Origin: Dehalococcoidia bacterium
Lineage (GTDB): Bacteria; Chloroflexota; Dehalococcoidia; GIF9; AB-539-J10
Assembly (NCBI GenBank): GCA_004377135.1
Contig: SOHS01000008.1
Coordinates: forward strand, 1-6,012
Direction of reading: 5' to 3'
DNA: 6,012 nucleotides
Shown: positions 1-6,012 of the stretch, piece by piece
Position numbering within the stretch: position 1 is the stretch's first letter
Layout: every line of letters begins with the position of its first letter
Translations under genes and position numbers: made by a program
The notes under the pieces: model-generated
The model's input: only the letters and a program-made list of their open reading frames with translations
The model's database searches: none
Told to the model about the DNA's origin: nothing

Positions 1-10
1 TCAACAGACC

Positions 11-40
11 TTTACAATTCCTGCTGCCACAAACTATAAT
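11..40 (+). promoter_or_regulatory. Sigma-70-type promoter for the nucleotidyltransferase-secD-secF operon
   Basis: TTTACA at 11-16 matches the -35 consensus in 5 of 6 bases, and TATAAT at 35-40 is a perfect -10 box. The spacer is 18 bp, within the normal 16-18 range. Transcription would be expected to begin about 6-8 bases after the -10 box, at 47-49, and the ATG of the first gene is at 49. No Shine-Dalgarno-like sequence lies in the few bases between, and the reading frame is closed upstream by a TAA at 37-39, so no earlier start is possible. This fits a leaderless or nearly leaderless mRNA. The match is seen in the sequence; promoter activity is inferred. Confidence 0.65.
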
Positions 41-48
41 GCGCTGTC

Positions 49-1686
49 ATGTCCTCTATAAAAAGCGGCAGTTTAGCTGCCACCCTGGCTAAGATATCCC
101 ACCTGTTAGATATCCAGAAAAAGCAAGGCTATATCGTTGGTGGCTTCATCCGTGATTGTCTATTGGGTAGGGATACAAATGACATAGATATTGCCGTAAA
201 CGGCGCCGCCGTAACCATAGCTCGGGAGGTAGCTGGAGAAATAGGAGGCAAATTTGTGCTCCTCGATGATGTCAACGACGTAGCTAGAGTAGTGGTGATT
301 GAAGACAAGCAGACAACAGGGATTTCACAGAATCAAGAATCGCACGGTGCAGAGTGGCATTTTGATTTCTCCCCTTTTACCGGAGACATTGAAACTGACC
401 TTGCCCGCCGCGATTTTACCATCAATGCCATGGCTCTTGAACTCAGCCAATTTGTCACCGCCAGTACAGCCACCAAGATGAGCTCCCGAAAATTGGCAAG
501 TCTTTTGACTGAAAAGCAATCCTCCCTCAAGCTTATCGACCCCTTTTCCGGTAAAGAGGATTTGAGGGATAAAATAGTGCGGGGGGTGAGCGAGCAAATA
601 TTTGAAGCCGATACCGCAAGACTCTTGCGGGCAGTAAGGTTGGCTGCCGAGCTTGACTTCACCATAGAGCCAGACACGGAATCTTTAATTCGCCGCTATT
701 CCCAGGCTATTACTGAAGTCCCGGGGGAGAGAATCAGAGAAGAGTTACTTCGTTTGCTCACTCTGCCCCGAGCTGCTTACTACCTGAGATACTTAGATAC
801 ACTTGGCCTACTTCTTGGCCTAATCCCCGAGCTAGCAGATGGCAAGGGGGTGGAACAACCAACAGCGCACTTCTGGGATGTCTTCGACCATTCTTTACAA
901 ACCGTAGCTGCCATAGAATTCCTCATTAGAGAAAGTGACTGGGAGTACAGCAACGACGCTATGCTGTCTACTGCCCCCTGGTCTGACATGATAGACAGGC
1001 ACCTGTCCCAGGAGGTTTCCAGCGGAAGTAACCATAAAGTTCTACTCAAGTTAGCCGGGCTATTCCACGATATTGCGAAACCAATGACAAAGTCTATTGA
1101 TGATACAGGTAGAGCCAGGTTTTTAGGGCATACAAAGCAAGGAGCAGCTATGACTGCGAACATCTTGGAACGGTTGCGATTTAGCAATCGGGAAATAAGA
1201 CTTTTGGAAAGCCTTGTCTACCATCACCTTCGCCCAGTTCAGATGGCAAATGGGGAATTTCCTTCCCAACGGGCAATTTATCGCTACTTTAGAGATACCG
1301 GCGATGCTGGCATTGATATACTCGTTCTGGCTTTAGCCGATTTTCTGGCCAGCCGTGGTCCTCTGGTATCTATGGAGGATTGGGGAAAACATTGCCAATT
1401 AATAAACTACATACTGGCAGAGCACGACAATCAGCAAGCCAAAATCTTGCCCGTGAAACTCATTGATGGCCATGATATAATGGATACGTTTGGCTTAGCA
1501 CCGGGACCACTGGTTGGTAAACTCCTCGCCATGGTCAACGAGGCTCATGCCAGCGGTGAGTTAAGCACCCGGGAAGAAGCATTAGCCTTGGTTCGAAGAG
1601 AGCTGTCAACTGTGAGCAAGCAGCAAACAAGAGTTTCCCGAAAATCCCAGAATTCTGGAGTAAAAACAATCCCCAATACAAAGTAG
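49..1686 (+). CDS. cca: tRNA nucleotidyltransferase (CCA-adding type, class II) with HD domain
   Basis: Predicted to add or repair the 3' CCA (or part of it) on tRNAs in the cytoplasm. The N-terminal nucleotidyltransferase head has the GGFIRD motif at residues 31-36 followed by the metal-binding pair D45/D47, and RRDFTINAMA at about 120-129. The base-recognition helix around 187-197 (ADTARLLRAVR) keeps D188 and R191 of the EDxxR motif but has Ala187 where Glu is usual. GERIREEL at 226-233 marks the neck. An HD phosphohydrolase domain follows: H281, HD at 340-341 (LFHDIAKP), later HTKQG and YHHLRP, and a distal ADFLASRG. A polar stretch of about 25 residues (roughly 132-160) separates the head from the LIDPF strand. 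The last 25 or so residues are basic, polar and probably disordered. The only start in the open frame is ATG 49, 8 bases after a -10 box and with no ribosome site. secD follows after 6 bases. Whether it adds CCA, only A, or poly(A) cannot be settled from motifs; the CCA type is most likely. Confidence 0.9.
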   Translation: MSSIKSGSLAATLAKISHLLDIQKKQGYIVGGFIRDCLLGRDTNDIDIAVNGAAVTIAREVAGEIGGKFVLLDDVNDVARVVVIEDKQTTGISQNQESHGAEWHFDFSPFTGDIETDLARRDFTINAMALELSQFVTASTATKMSSRKLASLLTEKQSSLKLIDPFSGKEDLRDKIVRGVSEQIFEADTARLLRAVRLAAELDFTIEPDTESLIRRYSQAITEVPGERIREELLRLLTLPRAAYYLRYLDTLGLLLGLIPELADGKGVEQPTAHFWDVFDHSLQTVAAIEFLIRESDWEYSNDAMLSTAPWSDMIDRHLSQEVSSGSNHKVLLKLAGLFHDIAKPMTKSIDDTGRARFLGHTKQGAAMTANILERLRFSNREIRLLESLVYHHLRPVQMANGEFPSQRAIYRYFRDTGDAGIDILVLALADFLASRGPLVSMEDWGKHCQLINYILAEHDNQQAKILPVKLIDGHDIMDTFGLAPGPLVGKLLAMVNEAHASGELSTREEALALVRRELSTVSKQQTRVSRKSQNSGVKTIPNTK

Positions 1687-1692
1687 ATTAAA

Positions 1693-3015
1693 TTGAGAAG
1701 TAGAAACGTTTACTTATTGATTTTCATCCTCGTGCTGTTCGGCTTCGCCTTATGGTCCATAGTGCCCATAAACGCAAATTTACTTGGCCCAAATGGGCTG
1801 AGGCTAGGCCTTGACCTTAAGGGTGGCAGCCAATTACTCTATGAGGCTGACTTATCTAAGAAAGACCCTTCCATCACTGATGCCGAAGCTATGGCATCGG
1901 TGATTGATAAAATCCAGCGAAGGGTTGATTTGTACGGAGTTGCTGAGCCTGTAATTCAGAAACTAGGGACTGACAGCATATTAGTCCAGCTTCCGGGGGT
2001 GAAGGATATTGATGAAGCCGTTAAGCTTATTGGTGAAGTTGCCGAGTTGGATTTCCGCGAGCAGAAGCTTGATGCCAGTGGAAATACAACGTGGGTTATA
2101 GCCAAGGCAGTTGGCAGCGATGGGCAGGAGAAAGAACTTACCGGAAAATATTTGAAACCTAATGCCACCTTGATATTGGACCAGGTAAAAAATAAGCCAC
2201 AAATAGCTTTTGAATGGGACGCGGAGGGTGCGGTTCTTTTTAGGCAAATCACAAGCCGCAACTTGAATAAGCCTCTTGGCATATTCCTCGATAATAAACT
2301 TATCTCAGCACCCATAGTGCAAGCAGTGATTGAGGCGAAGGGGGTGATTACGAACGACGCCTGGACTGTAAATAACCTAAATGAGCCCAAGACGTTGGCT
2401 ATTCAGCTTAACTCCGGTGCTTTAGACCTGCCCTTAACAATCATAGATCAGAGAGATGTAGACGCCAGTTTGGGTGCTGATTCCATAAGGCAAAGCATAC
2501 TAGCCGCCGCGATTGGGATTATATTGCTATCGTTATTTATGCTTCTTTACTACCGCTTACTAGGTTTGATAGCTTGTTGTAGCTTGGGAATGTACGGCGT
2601 TTTCCTTCTGGCTATCTTCAATCTTTTTTCTTCTCAGCTAACGTTGACTCTGCCTGGCATTGCCGGCTTCATCTTATCGCTAGGCATGGCTGTAGATGCC
2701 AACGTCCTTATCTTCGAGCGCATGAAGGAGGAATTGCGAGGGGGACGCAGCTTAGGTGCCGCCGCTGAGACTGGGTTCAACCGTGCCTGGACCGCTATCA
2801 GAGATAGCAACATAACCACTTTTATCGCCTGCCTCATCCTTTTCTGGCTCGGAGGCACATTCGGTGCTTTCATGGTCAGAGGCTTTGCCTTGACCCTGTT
2901 TATTGGTGTAGCCTTATCCATGTTCACCGCCATCACAGTTACCAGAACCTTCCTCCGCTTGATTATAGGCAGCCAAGTAGTCACCAATCTGGCAGCTTAC
3001 GGAGTTAAGAAATGA
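1693..3015 (+). CDS. secD: Protein translocase subunit SecD
   Basis: Membrane subunit of the SecDF motor, which uses the proton gradient to help draw secreted proteins away from SecYEG. The 440 residues are short compared with E. coli SecD (about 615) and typical of compact SecD proteins. Helix 1 is at about 7-24, followed by the GLDLKGG signature at 39-45. The periplasmic P1 region runs to about 255 and includes QRRVDLYGV and GIFLDNKLISAPIV. SLGADSI at 259-265 leads into helices at about 267-287, 291-311, 317-342, 372-390 and 394-416. Helix 4 carries GMAVDANVLIFER; D335 is the expected proton-relay aspartate (by family knowledge, equivalent to D340 of Thermus SecDF). The start is TTG 1693: helix 1 must be included, and the frame is closed by the upstream gene's TAG at 1684-1686. 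No Shine-Dalgarno site is visible, so coupling to the preceding gene is likely. Its end overlaps secF by four bases. Confidence 0.95.
   Translation: MRSRNVYLLIFILVLFGFALWSIVPINANLLGPNGLRLGLDLKGGSQLLYEADLSKKDPSITDAEAMASVIDKIQRRVDLYGVAEPVIQKLGTDSILVQLPGVKDIDEAVKLIGEVAELDFREQKLDASGNTTWVIAKAVGSDGQEKELTGKYLKPNATLILDQVKNKPQIAFEWDAEGAVLFRQITSRNLNKPLGIFLDNKLISAPIVQAVIEAKGVITNDAWTVNNLNEPKTLAIQLNSGALDLPLTIIDQRDVDASLGADSIRQSILAAAIGIILLSLFMLLYYRLLGLIACCSLGMYGVFLLAIFNLFSSQLTLTLPGIAGFILSLGMAVDANVLIFERMKEELRGGRSLGAAAETGFNRAWTAIRDSNITTFIACLILFWLGGTFGAFMVRGFALTLFIGVALSMFTAITVTRTFLRLIIGSQVVTNLAAYGVKK
1873..1904 (+). other. Twelve-base-pair inverted repeat inside secD
   Basis: Bases 1873-1884 (ATCACTGATGCC) pair with 1893-1904 (GGCATCGGTGAT) around an 8-base loop. 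Eleven pairs are Watson-Crick and one is G-U. It lies about 180 bases after the secD start, in codons 61-71 of the early P1 region. The pairing is directly visible; any role in pausing or mRNA stability is unproven, and a repeat this long could still arise by chance in coding DNA. Confidence 0.4.
3001..3004 (+). promoter_or_regulatory. Ribosome binding site for secF inside the end of secD
   Basis: GGAG at 3001-3004 sits 7 bases before the secF ATG at 3012 and overlaps the last secD codons. It is the only well-placed Shine-Dalgarno site I can find in this operon. With the ATGA stop/start overlap it supports 3012 as the secF start and implies translational coupling, fitting the equal amounts of SecD and SecF needed for a complex. 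Confidence 0.7.
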
Positions 3016-3938
3016 TAGACTTTGTCGGTAAGAAGCGGTGGTTTTTCCTTATTTCGGAAATACTTATAGTTATAGGAATAGTTGCCCTGGTTATCTCTCA
3101 GATACAGCTCGGAACCCCGCTGCGGCTTGGAACAGATTTTACCGGTGGCACTTCCATGATTCTTCAATTTACTCCACAAGTAGAGCAAGAGCAGTTACGC
3201 CAGGAATTAACCAATTTAGGGTATCCCGAAGCTATGATTCAAGGGAGCGGAGACGATTTTTTGATCCGTCTTAGAGAAATATCACCCCAAGAACGCCAAG
3301 ATCTGACTAAAGAGTTGGAGACGCGCTTGGGCAGCGAGATTACGATCCGTGACTACGCTATGGTCTCGGGTCATATAGCTACAGATACAGCCGGCAATGC
3401 CGTCATCGCCGTAATAATAGCTGCTGTGGCCATGATGTTTTACATTGTCTGGGCATTTCGCCGCATGCCTAAGCCTTTTCGTTGGGGCAGTTGTGCCGTC
3501 ATCGCCGTTATCCATAATGTGTTCATAATAGTAGGCATTTTCTCCTTACTGGGTTGGCTTGCTGGGGTGGAGATTGATGCCCTGTTTATCACCGGACTAC
3601 TAGCCGTTGTGGGTTACAGCATCAATAATACTGTGGTTGTCTTTGACCGCATTCGGGAAAATGTATCAAGGCATATTAGACCCGACTTCGCCGAAACGGT
3701 AAACGATAGCCTCATTGACACGTTCGGGAGGTGTCTAAATACTGCCCTGACCACTCTTTTTGTGCTCTTAGCCCTGCTTCTTTTTGGCGGAGCCACCATA
3801 CACTATTTCGTCCTGGTGTTGCTCCTCGGCGTTATCATCGGCACCTACAGCTCTGTCTGCATCGCTGGCCAACTTCTCGTGGTATGGGAAAGGCGAGAGT
3901 GGAGAGCACTGTTGCCTTTCGCTAAGAGACCAGCCTAG
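3012..3938 (+). CDS. secF: Protein translocase subunit SecF
   Basis: Partner of SecD in the proton-driven accessory motor of Sec protein export, in the cytoplasmic membrane. Its 308 residues are the usual SecF length. Helix 1 is at about 9-30. The periplasmic P4 domain (about 31-120) opens with TDFTGGTS at 41-48. Further helices are at about 128-148, 160-182, 189-212, 240-260 and 264-292, and the family motif FDRIREN is at 211-217. R240, at the start of helix 5, matches the conserved arginine of SecF (R671 in Thermus SecDF). Two normally conserved membrane aspartates are asparagine: N169 in IHNV (usually HD) and N206 in GYSINNT (usually ND). The N206-R240 spacing of 34 equals that of D637-R671 in Thermus SecDF as I remember it, which supports the alignment. 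The start overlaps the secD stop as ATGA and has a GGAG site 7 bases upstream. The gene appears intact, with no frameshift, and is probably functional despite the substitutions. Confidence 0.95.
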   Translation: MIDFVGKKRWFFLISEILIVIGIVALVISQIQLGTPLRLGTDFTGGTSMILQFTPQVEQEQLRQELTNLGYPEAMIQGSGDDFLIRLREISPQERQDLTKELETRLGSEITIRDYAMVSGHIATDTAGNAVIAVIIAAVAMMFYIVWAFRRMPKPFRWGSCAVIAVIHNVFIIVGIFSLLGWLAGVEIDALFITGLLAVVGYSINNTVVVFDRIRENVSRHIRPDFAETVNDSLIDTFGRCLNTALTTLFVLLALLLFGGATIHYFVLVLLLGVIIGTYSSVCIAGQLLVVWERREWRALLPFAKRPA

Positions 3939-3940
3939 TT

Positions 3941-4017
3941 GTAAATATCAAACCGATTTCTAATACCTAAGCTCTAAATCCTAAACAAATTCAAAATTCC
4001 AAATTAAATACCAAACC
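3941..4017. repeat. AT-rich degenerate intergenic repeat tract, left copy
   Basis: A stretch of about 77 bases, very rich in A and T, begins right after secF. On the + strand it shows loosely repeated units (TTCAAAATTCCAAATT and AAATCCTAAACAAA). The sub-segment 3976-3989 is the exact reverse complement of 4895-4908 in the right-hand tract, and the two tracts also share a GCTTAG element next to it when read in opposite orientation. The composition is sharply unlike the genes on either side. Similar degenerate AATTT-type tracts are common between genes in environmental bacterial genomes, though their role is unknown to me. No GC-rich terminator stem for secF is visible. The rest of the gap (4018-4182) shows no feature I can support. 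Confidence 0.55.
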
Positions 4018-4182
4018 TCATCTTGTTACGCTAGCCTCTGCCAACTCTTCGATATCAAGTACATAACAATGGCATTGCATGAAATAGCGAGCTGTTTGCC
4101 GCGTGGGTAGTTGACCTGGATGGTACCTGTTCCGTATCATATTTGGCAACAAGCTTCGGAGACAGACCAAATAGACGGCCAT

Positions 4183-4806
4183 ATGATGAACAGTAGTGAG
4201 GACGACATAGTGCAATTGAACAGGTCTCACGTTAAGCGTGCTACTGAGGCACTAATCAGGGCATTCTGGAATCACCCACCTCTCCAATATTACTTCCCCG
4301 ACGAGGCGGAGCGGGAAAGGATAGCGCCCTATTTCTTCTCTTTATCTGTCTTCAATGGCATCCGATATGGTGAAGTGCATGCCACATCTCAAGATTTGGA
4401 GGGAATCGCCGTTTGGCTGCCATCCGACAACTATCCCGTTATACTTTGGAGACTGTTGCGTTCCGTTCCACCCTCCGAGATTCTTGGCGTTGCGAGATAC
4501 GGAGGGGCCAGAATGAGGGGTCTTGGCCAATATATAGATGCCGTGCACGGTCGGTTGGCCCCATTTAAGCATTGGTTCTTGCAAGCCATCGGTGTAGACC
4601 CTCAGTTTCAGGGAAGAGGTTATGCTAGTAAGTTGCTCAGGCCAATGCTGGCAAGAATAGATGAAGAGGGTCTGCCGTGCTATCTTGAGACGCTCGAAGG
4701 ACAAAACGTCCGGCTCTACGAGCACTTCGGCTTCAAAGTGATAGAAGAATCTAATGTGCCTAACACTAGCCTGACTAACTGGGCAATGTTGAGAGACGCT
4801 CGGTAG
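4183..4806 (+). CDS. GNAT-family N-acetyltransferase, puromycin-acetyltransferase-like
   Basis: Predicted soluble enzyme moving an acetyl group from acetyl-CoA to an amine; the substrate is unknown. From ATG 4183 it is 207 residues. The fold starts with IVQLNRSHVKRATEALIRAFW, the usual first strand and helix. The acetyl-CoA site is IGVDPQFQGRGYASKLL, with the Q-x-x-G-x-G/A pyrophosphate loop QGRGYA at 4609-4626. It is followed by PCYLETLEGQNVRLYEHFGF, the late strand and helix typical of GNATs. The order HWFLQAIGV, QGRG, LETLEGQN, YEHFGF closely resembles puromycin N-acetyltransferase, but that alone does not predict resistance. The start is uncertain. The frame opens at TTG 4111 just after a TAG, and ATGs lie at 4120, 4183 and 4186. 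I prefer 4183/4186 because they put only about eight residues before the first strand; none has a good ribosome site. AT-rich tracts lie on both sides, and it converges with the deacetylase gene. Confidence 0.82.
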   Translation: MMNSSEDDIVQLNRSHVKRATEALIRAFWNHPPLQYYFPDEAERERIAPYFFSLSVFNGIRYGEVHATSQDLEGIAVWLPSDNYPVILWRLLRSVPPSEILGVARYGGARMRGLGQYIDAVHGRLAPFKHWFLQAIGVDPQFQGRGYASKLLRPMLARIDEEGLPCYLETLEGQNVRLYEHFGFKVIEESNVPNTSLTNWAMLRDAR

Positions 4807-4880
4807 TCAAGGCAACTCATCACCGGAACGGGGTTCTCATCTGTAGGGCAAGCACAATGGTCATTAGTTGAGAAGAATTA

Positions 4881-4980
4881 AATTTTTCTTTTCTTTTGTT
4901 TAGGATTTCGAATTTTGTGCTTAGAATTTGTCGTATTTTGCCTTGTCATTTTGCATTTTTTATTGTTGAATTTTGGTTTA
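4881..4980. repeat. AT-rich degenerate intergenic repeat tract, right copy
   Basis: About 100 bases rich in T with repeated GAATTT/TTTTG units, running up to and including the stop codon (TTA at 4978-4980 on the + strand) of the minus-strand deacetylase gene. Bases 4895-4908 are the exact reverse complement of 3976-3989, so this tract is inverted relative to the one after secF. A weak AT-rich hairpin (4871-4877 with 4883-4889, one G-T pair) is followed by a T-rich run and might help end transcription of the acetyltransferase gene, but it is too weak to call a terminator. The segment 4807-4880 holds nothing else I can identify. Confidence 0.5.
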
Positions 4981-6012
4981 GTATCCCTCCAGGTGGTGTA
5001 TTCTCTTTATTTCCTCGATATGCTCGTCAAATCCCTCGGGCTTTCTTACCATTGATGCTTTTCCCAAAGGGTCATCTATCCCCGAATTACCCAGAAGCAC
5101 ATCAAAGACAGCTTTTATGGAAGAAGCGACTACCTGAAGATTATAGCCACCTTCCAGGGTAAAAACGAGACGTCCCTGGCATAGTTCGGTGGCTAATTCT
5201 TTCAATATCATTACCATTTGAGCAAAACTTTTAACGCTTACCCGCATCATAGCCAGCTGATCAGCCCAGTGAGCATCGAAACCAGCAGAAACCAGGATGA
5301 GCTGTGGCTCAAATCCCCGGGCTACTGGAACCAAGACCTCATTGAAAGCTCTCAAGTATTCCTCATCGCCCCAGCCGGCGGCCATGGGAAAGTTAACCGT
5401 AGTTCCTTCTCCTTTACCTGTTCCAGTTTCATCCATCCATCCTGTCCCGGGATAAAAGGGATACTGATGGGTGGAGAAGTAAAGGATTTCGGGGTCGGCA
5501 TAAAAAGCATCCTGAGTCCCATTGCCATGATGGACATCAAAATCAGCGATAAGGACACGGTTGAGACTGAACTTGCTCAGGGCAAATTTAGCGGCGATTG
5601 CCATATTATTGAAAATGCAGAAGCCCATTGCTCGATCATGAATAGCGTGGTGCCCCGGTGGTCTAACCAAAGCAAAGCCGTTATCAACCTCCCCCTTCAT
5701 CACCGCTTCTACAGCCACCAGAAGCCCACCGGCAGCATATAAGGCCGCTTCGTAAGACTTCGGAGACATTACGGTATCAGGGTCAAGCCAACCACCACCC
5801 TTTTCCGCTTTACTCTTAACATAGGAGATGTACTCTGGCGCATGTATCATCTCCAGTTCTTCTAGCAAGGCGGGGCGCGGAGGCAGACAGGTGAGTTTTT
5901 CCTTGATTCCAGTTTCTTTCAAATAGGACACCGCAGTTACCAGCCTCCGAGGATTCTCCACGTGGTCACCGGTATCGTGTTCCAAATAGATTGGGTCATA
6001 GACCAGACCGGC
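4978..6012 (-). CDS. Histone deacetylase-family zinc amidohydrolase, 5' end cut by window edge
   Basis: Predicted zinc-dependent hydrolase removing acetyl or acyl groups from lysine, polyamines or related amines. The N-terminus is missing. A TTG at 5985 could be read as a start, but the frame runs on upstream to the edge and encodes AGLVYDPIYLEHDTGDH, the conserved early HDAC segment, so the true start lies beyond 6012. Counting that TTG as residue 1, the motifs are NPRRL (11-15), the PPGHHA pair H112/H113, DFDVHHGNG with zinc ligands D150 and H152 (D148 nearby), STHQYPFYPGTG (171-182), SAGFDAH with the third ligand D237, and LEGGYN with the catalytic-type Y281. All expected catalytic residues are present. 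The HQYPFYPGTG motif points to the bacterial class II HDAC / acetylpolyamine amidohydrolase branch; the true substrate is unknown. It ends with TAA against an AT-rich tract and converges with the GNAT gene. Confidence 0.93.
   Translation of the reverse strand, partial: AGLVYDPIYLEHDTGDHVENPRRLVTAVSYLKETGIKEKLTCLPPRPALLEELEMIHAPEYISYVKSKAEKGGGWLDPDTVMSPKSYEAALYAAGGLLVAVEAVMKGEVDNGFALVRPPGHHAIHDRAMGFCIFNNMAIAAKFALSKFSLNRVLIADFDVHHGNGTQDAFYADPEILYFSTHQYPFYPGTGWMDETGTGKGEGTTVNFPMAAGWGDEEYLRAFNEVLVPVARGFEPQLILVSAGFDAHWADQLAMMRVSVKSFAQMVMILKELATELCQGRLVFTLEGGYNLQVVASSIKAVFDVLLGNSGIDDPLGKASMVRKPEGFDEHIEEIKRIHHLEGY

Noticed and set aside
614..630. Perfect 7-bp hairpin with a 3-base loop (CCGCAAG / CTTGCGG)
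   Set aside because: It lies in the conserved ARLLRA coding motif of the nucleotidyltransferase. Short stems like this are expected by chance in a 6-kb window, and no T-run follows.
4069..4110. A 13-codon upstream frame (MALHEIASCLPRG) ending at a TAG directly before the longest GNAT frame
   Set aside because: It is in the same frame and suggestive of a leader peptide or an interrupted N-terminus. It has no ribosome site and does not resemble GNAT sequence, so chance is the simplest reading.
4018..4230. A 70-codon minus-strand frame ending in LDIEELAEASVTR beside the left AT-rich tract, considered as a remnant of a displaced gene
   Set aside because: The last dozen residues look protein-like, but the rest does not. 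It overlaps the start of the GNAT gene and has no recognisable family, so the support is too weak for a pseudogene call.
4840..4862. Segment resembling the start of dispersed GTAGGGGCAAGGC-type palindromic repeats
   Set aside because: It is too short and imperfect, and the matching second arm is absent.
4871..4901. AT-rich hairpin plus T-run after the GNAT gene, considered as a Rho-independent terminator
   Set aside because: The stem has almost no GC pairs and includes a G-T pair, so it would be very unstable. It is mentioned only within the AT-rich tract entry.
5218..5742. A 174-codon open frame on the + strand opposite the deacetylase gene
   Set aside because: It is antisense to a strongly conserved HDAC coding region, and its translation shows no domain pattern. 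It is explained by the codon use of the real gene.
5983..5985. TTG as the start of the deacetylase gene
   Set aside because: The same frame continues upstream to the window edge with conserved family residues (GLVYDPIYLEHDTGDH), so this TTG is an internal leucine codon and the gene is cut by the window.

Overview
This is a compact bacterial window of about 6 kb. In order it holds a class II tRNA nucleotidyltransferase (CCA-adding type) with an HD domain, secD, secF, a GNAT acetyltransferase and, on the opposite strand, the C-terminal part of a histone-deacetylase-family zinc amidohydrolase that runs off the right edge. The base composition is near neutral. Non-ATG starts are used (TTG is the only plausible secD start), Shine-Dalgarno sites are mostly poor, and a class II bacterial CCA enzyme precedes a split secD/secF. 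Degenerate AT-rich tracts of the type 'AATTCAAAATTCCAAATT' fill the gaps between genes. Together these suggest an environmental, uncultured bacterium. Chloroflexota (Dehalococcoidia-like) is my best guess, but this is inference and no sequence search was possible.

Region 1 (1-3938) looks like one operon on the + strand. A near-consensus sigma-70 promoter (TTTACA, 18-bp spacer, TATAAT at 11-40) ends only 8 bases before the first start codon, so the first message may be leaderless. The nucleotidyltransferase gene is followed after 6 bases by secD, in the same frame. secD and secF overlap by ATGA. SecD and SecF together form the 12-helix membrane motor that uses the proton gradient to help pull secreted proteins out of the SecYEG channel. 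SecD keeps its helix-4 aspartate and SecF keeps its helix-5 arginine, but two usually conserved SecF membrane aspartates are asparagine here. This is the most interesting point in the window.

Region 2 (3939-4977) is a looser stretch. Two AT-rich intergenic tracts in opposite orientation share an exact 14-bp inverted repeat and bracket a single GNAT acetyltransferase gene that resembles puromycin N-acetyltransferase in its C-terminal half.

Region 3 (4978-6012, minus strand) is a histone-deacetylase/acetylpolyamine-amidohydrolase-type enzyme with all catalytic residues present. It converges on the GNAT gene, putting a putative acetyl-transferring and a putative acetyl-removing enzyme tail to tail, but nothing in the sequence shows that they share a substrate.

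I saw no tRNA, rRNA, CRISPR array, transposase or phage gene. I do not see a clearly new multi-gene system. The best leads are the SecF substitutions, the possible leaderless promoter and the inverted AT-rich tracts around the acetyltransferase.
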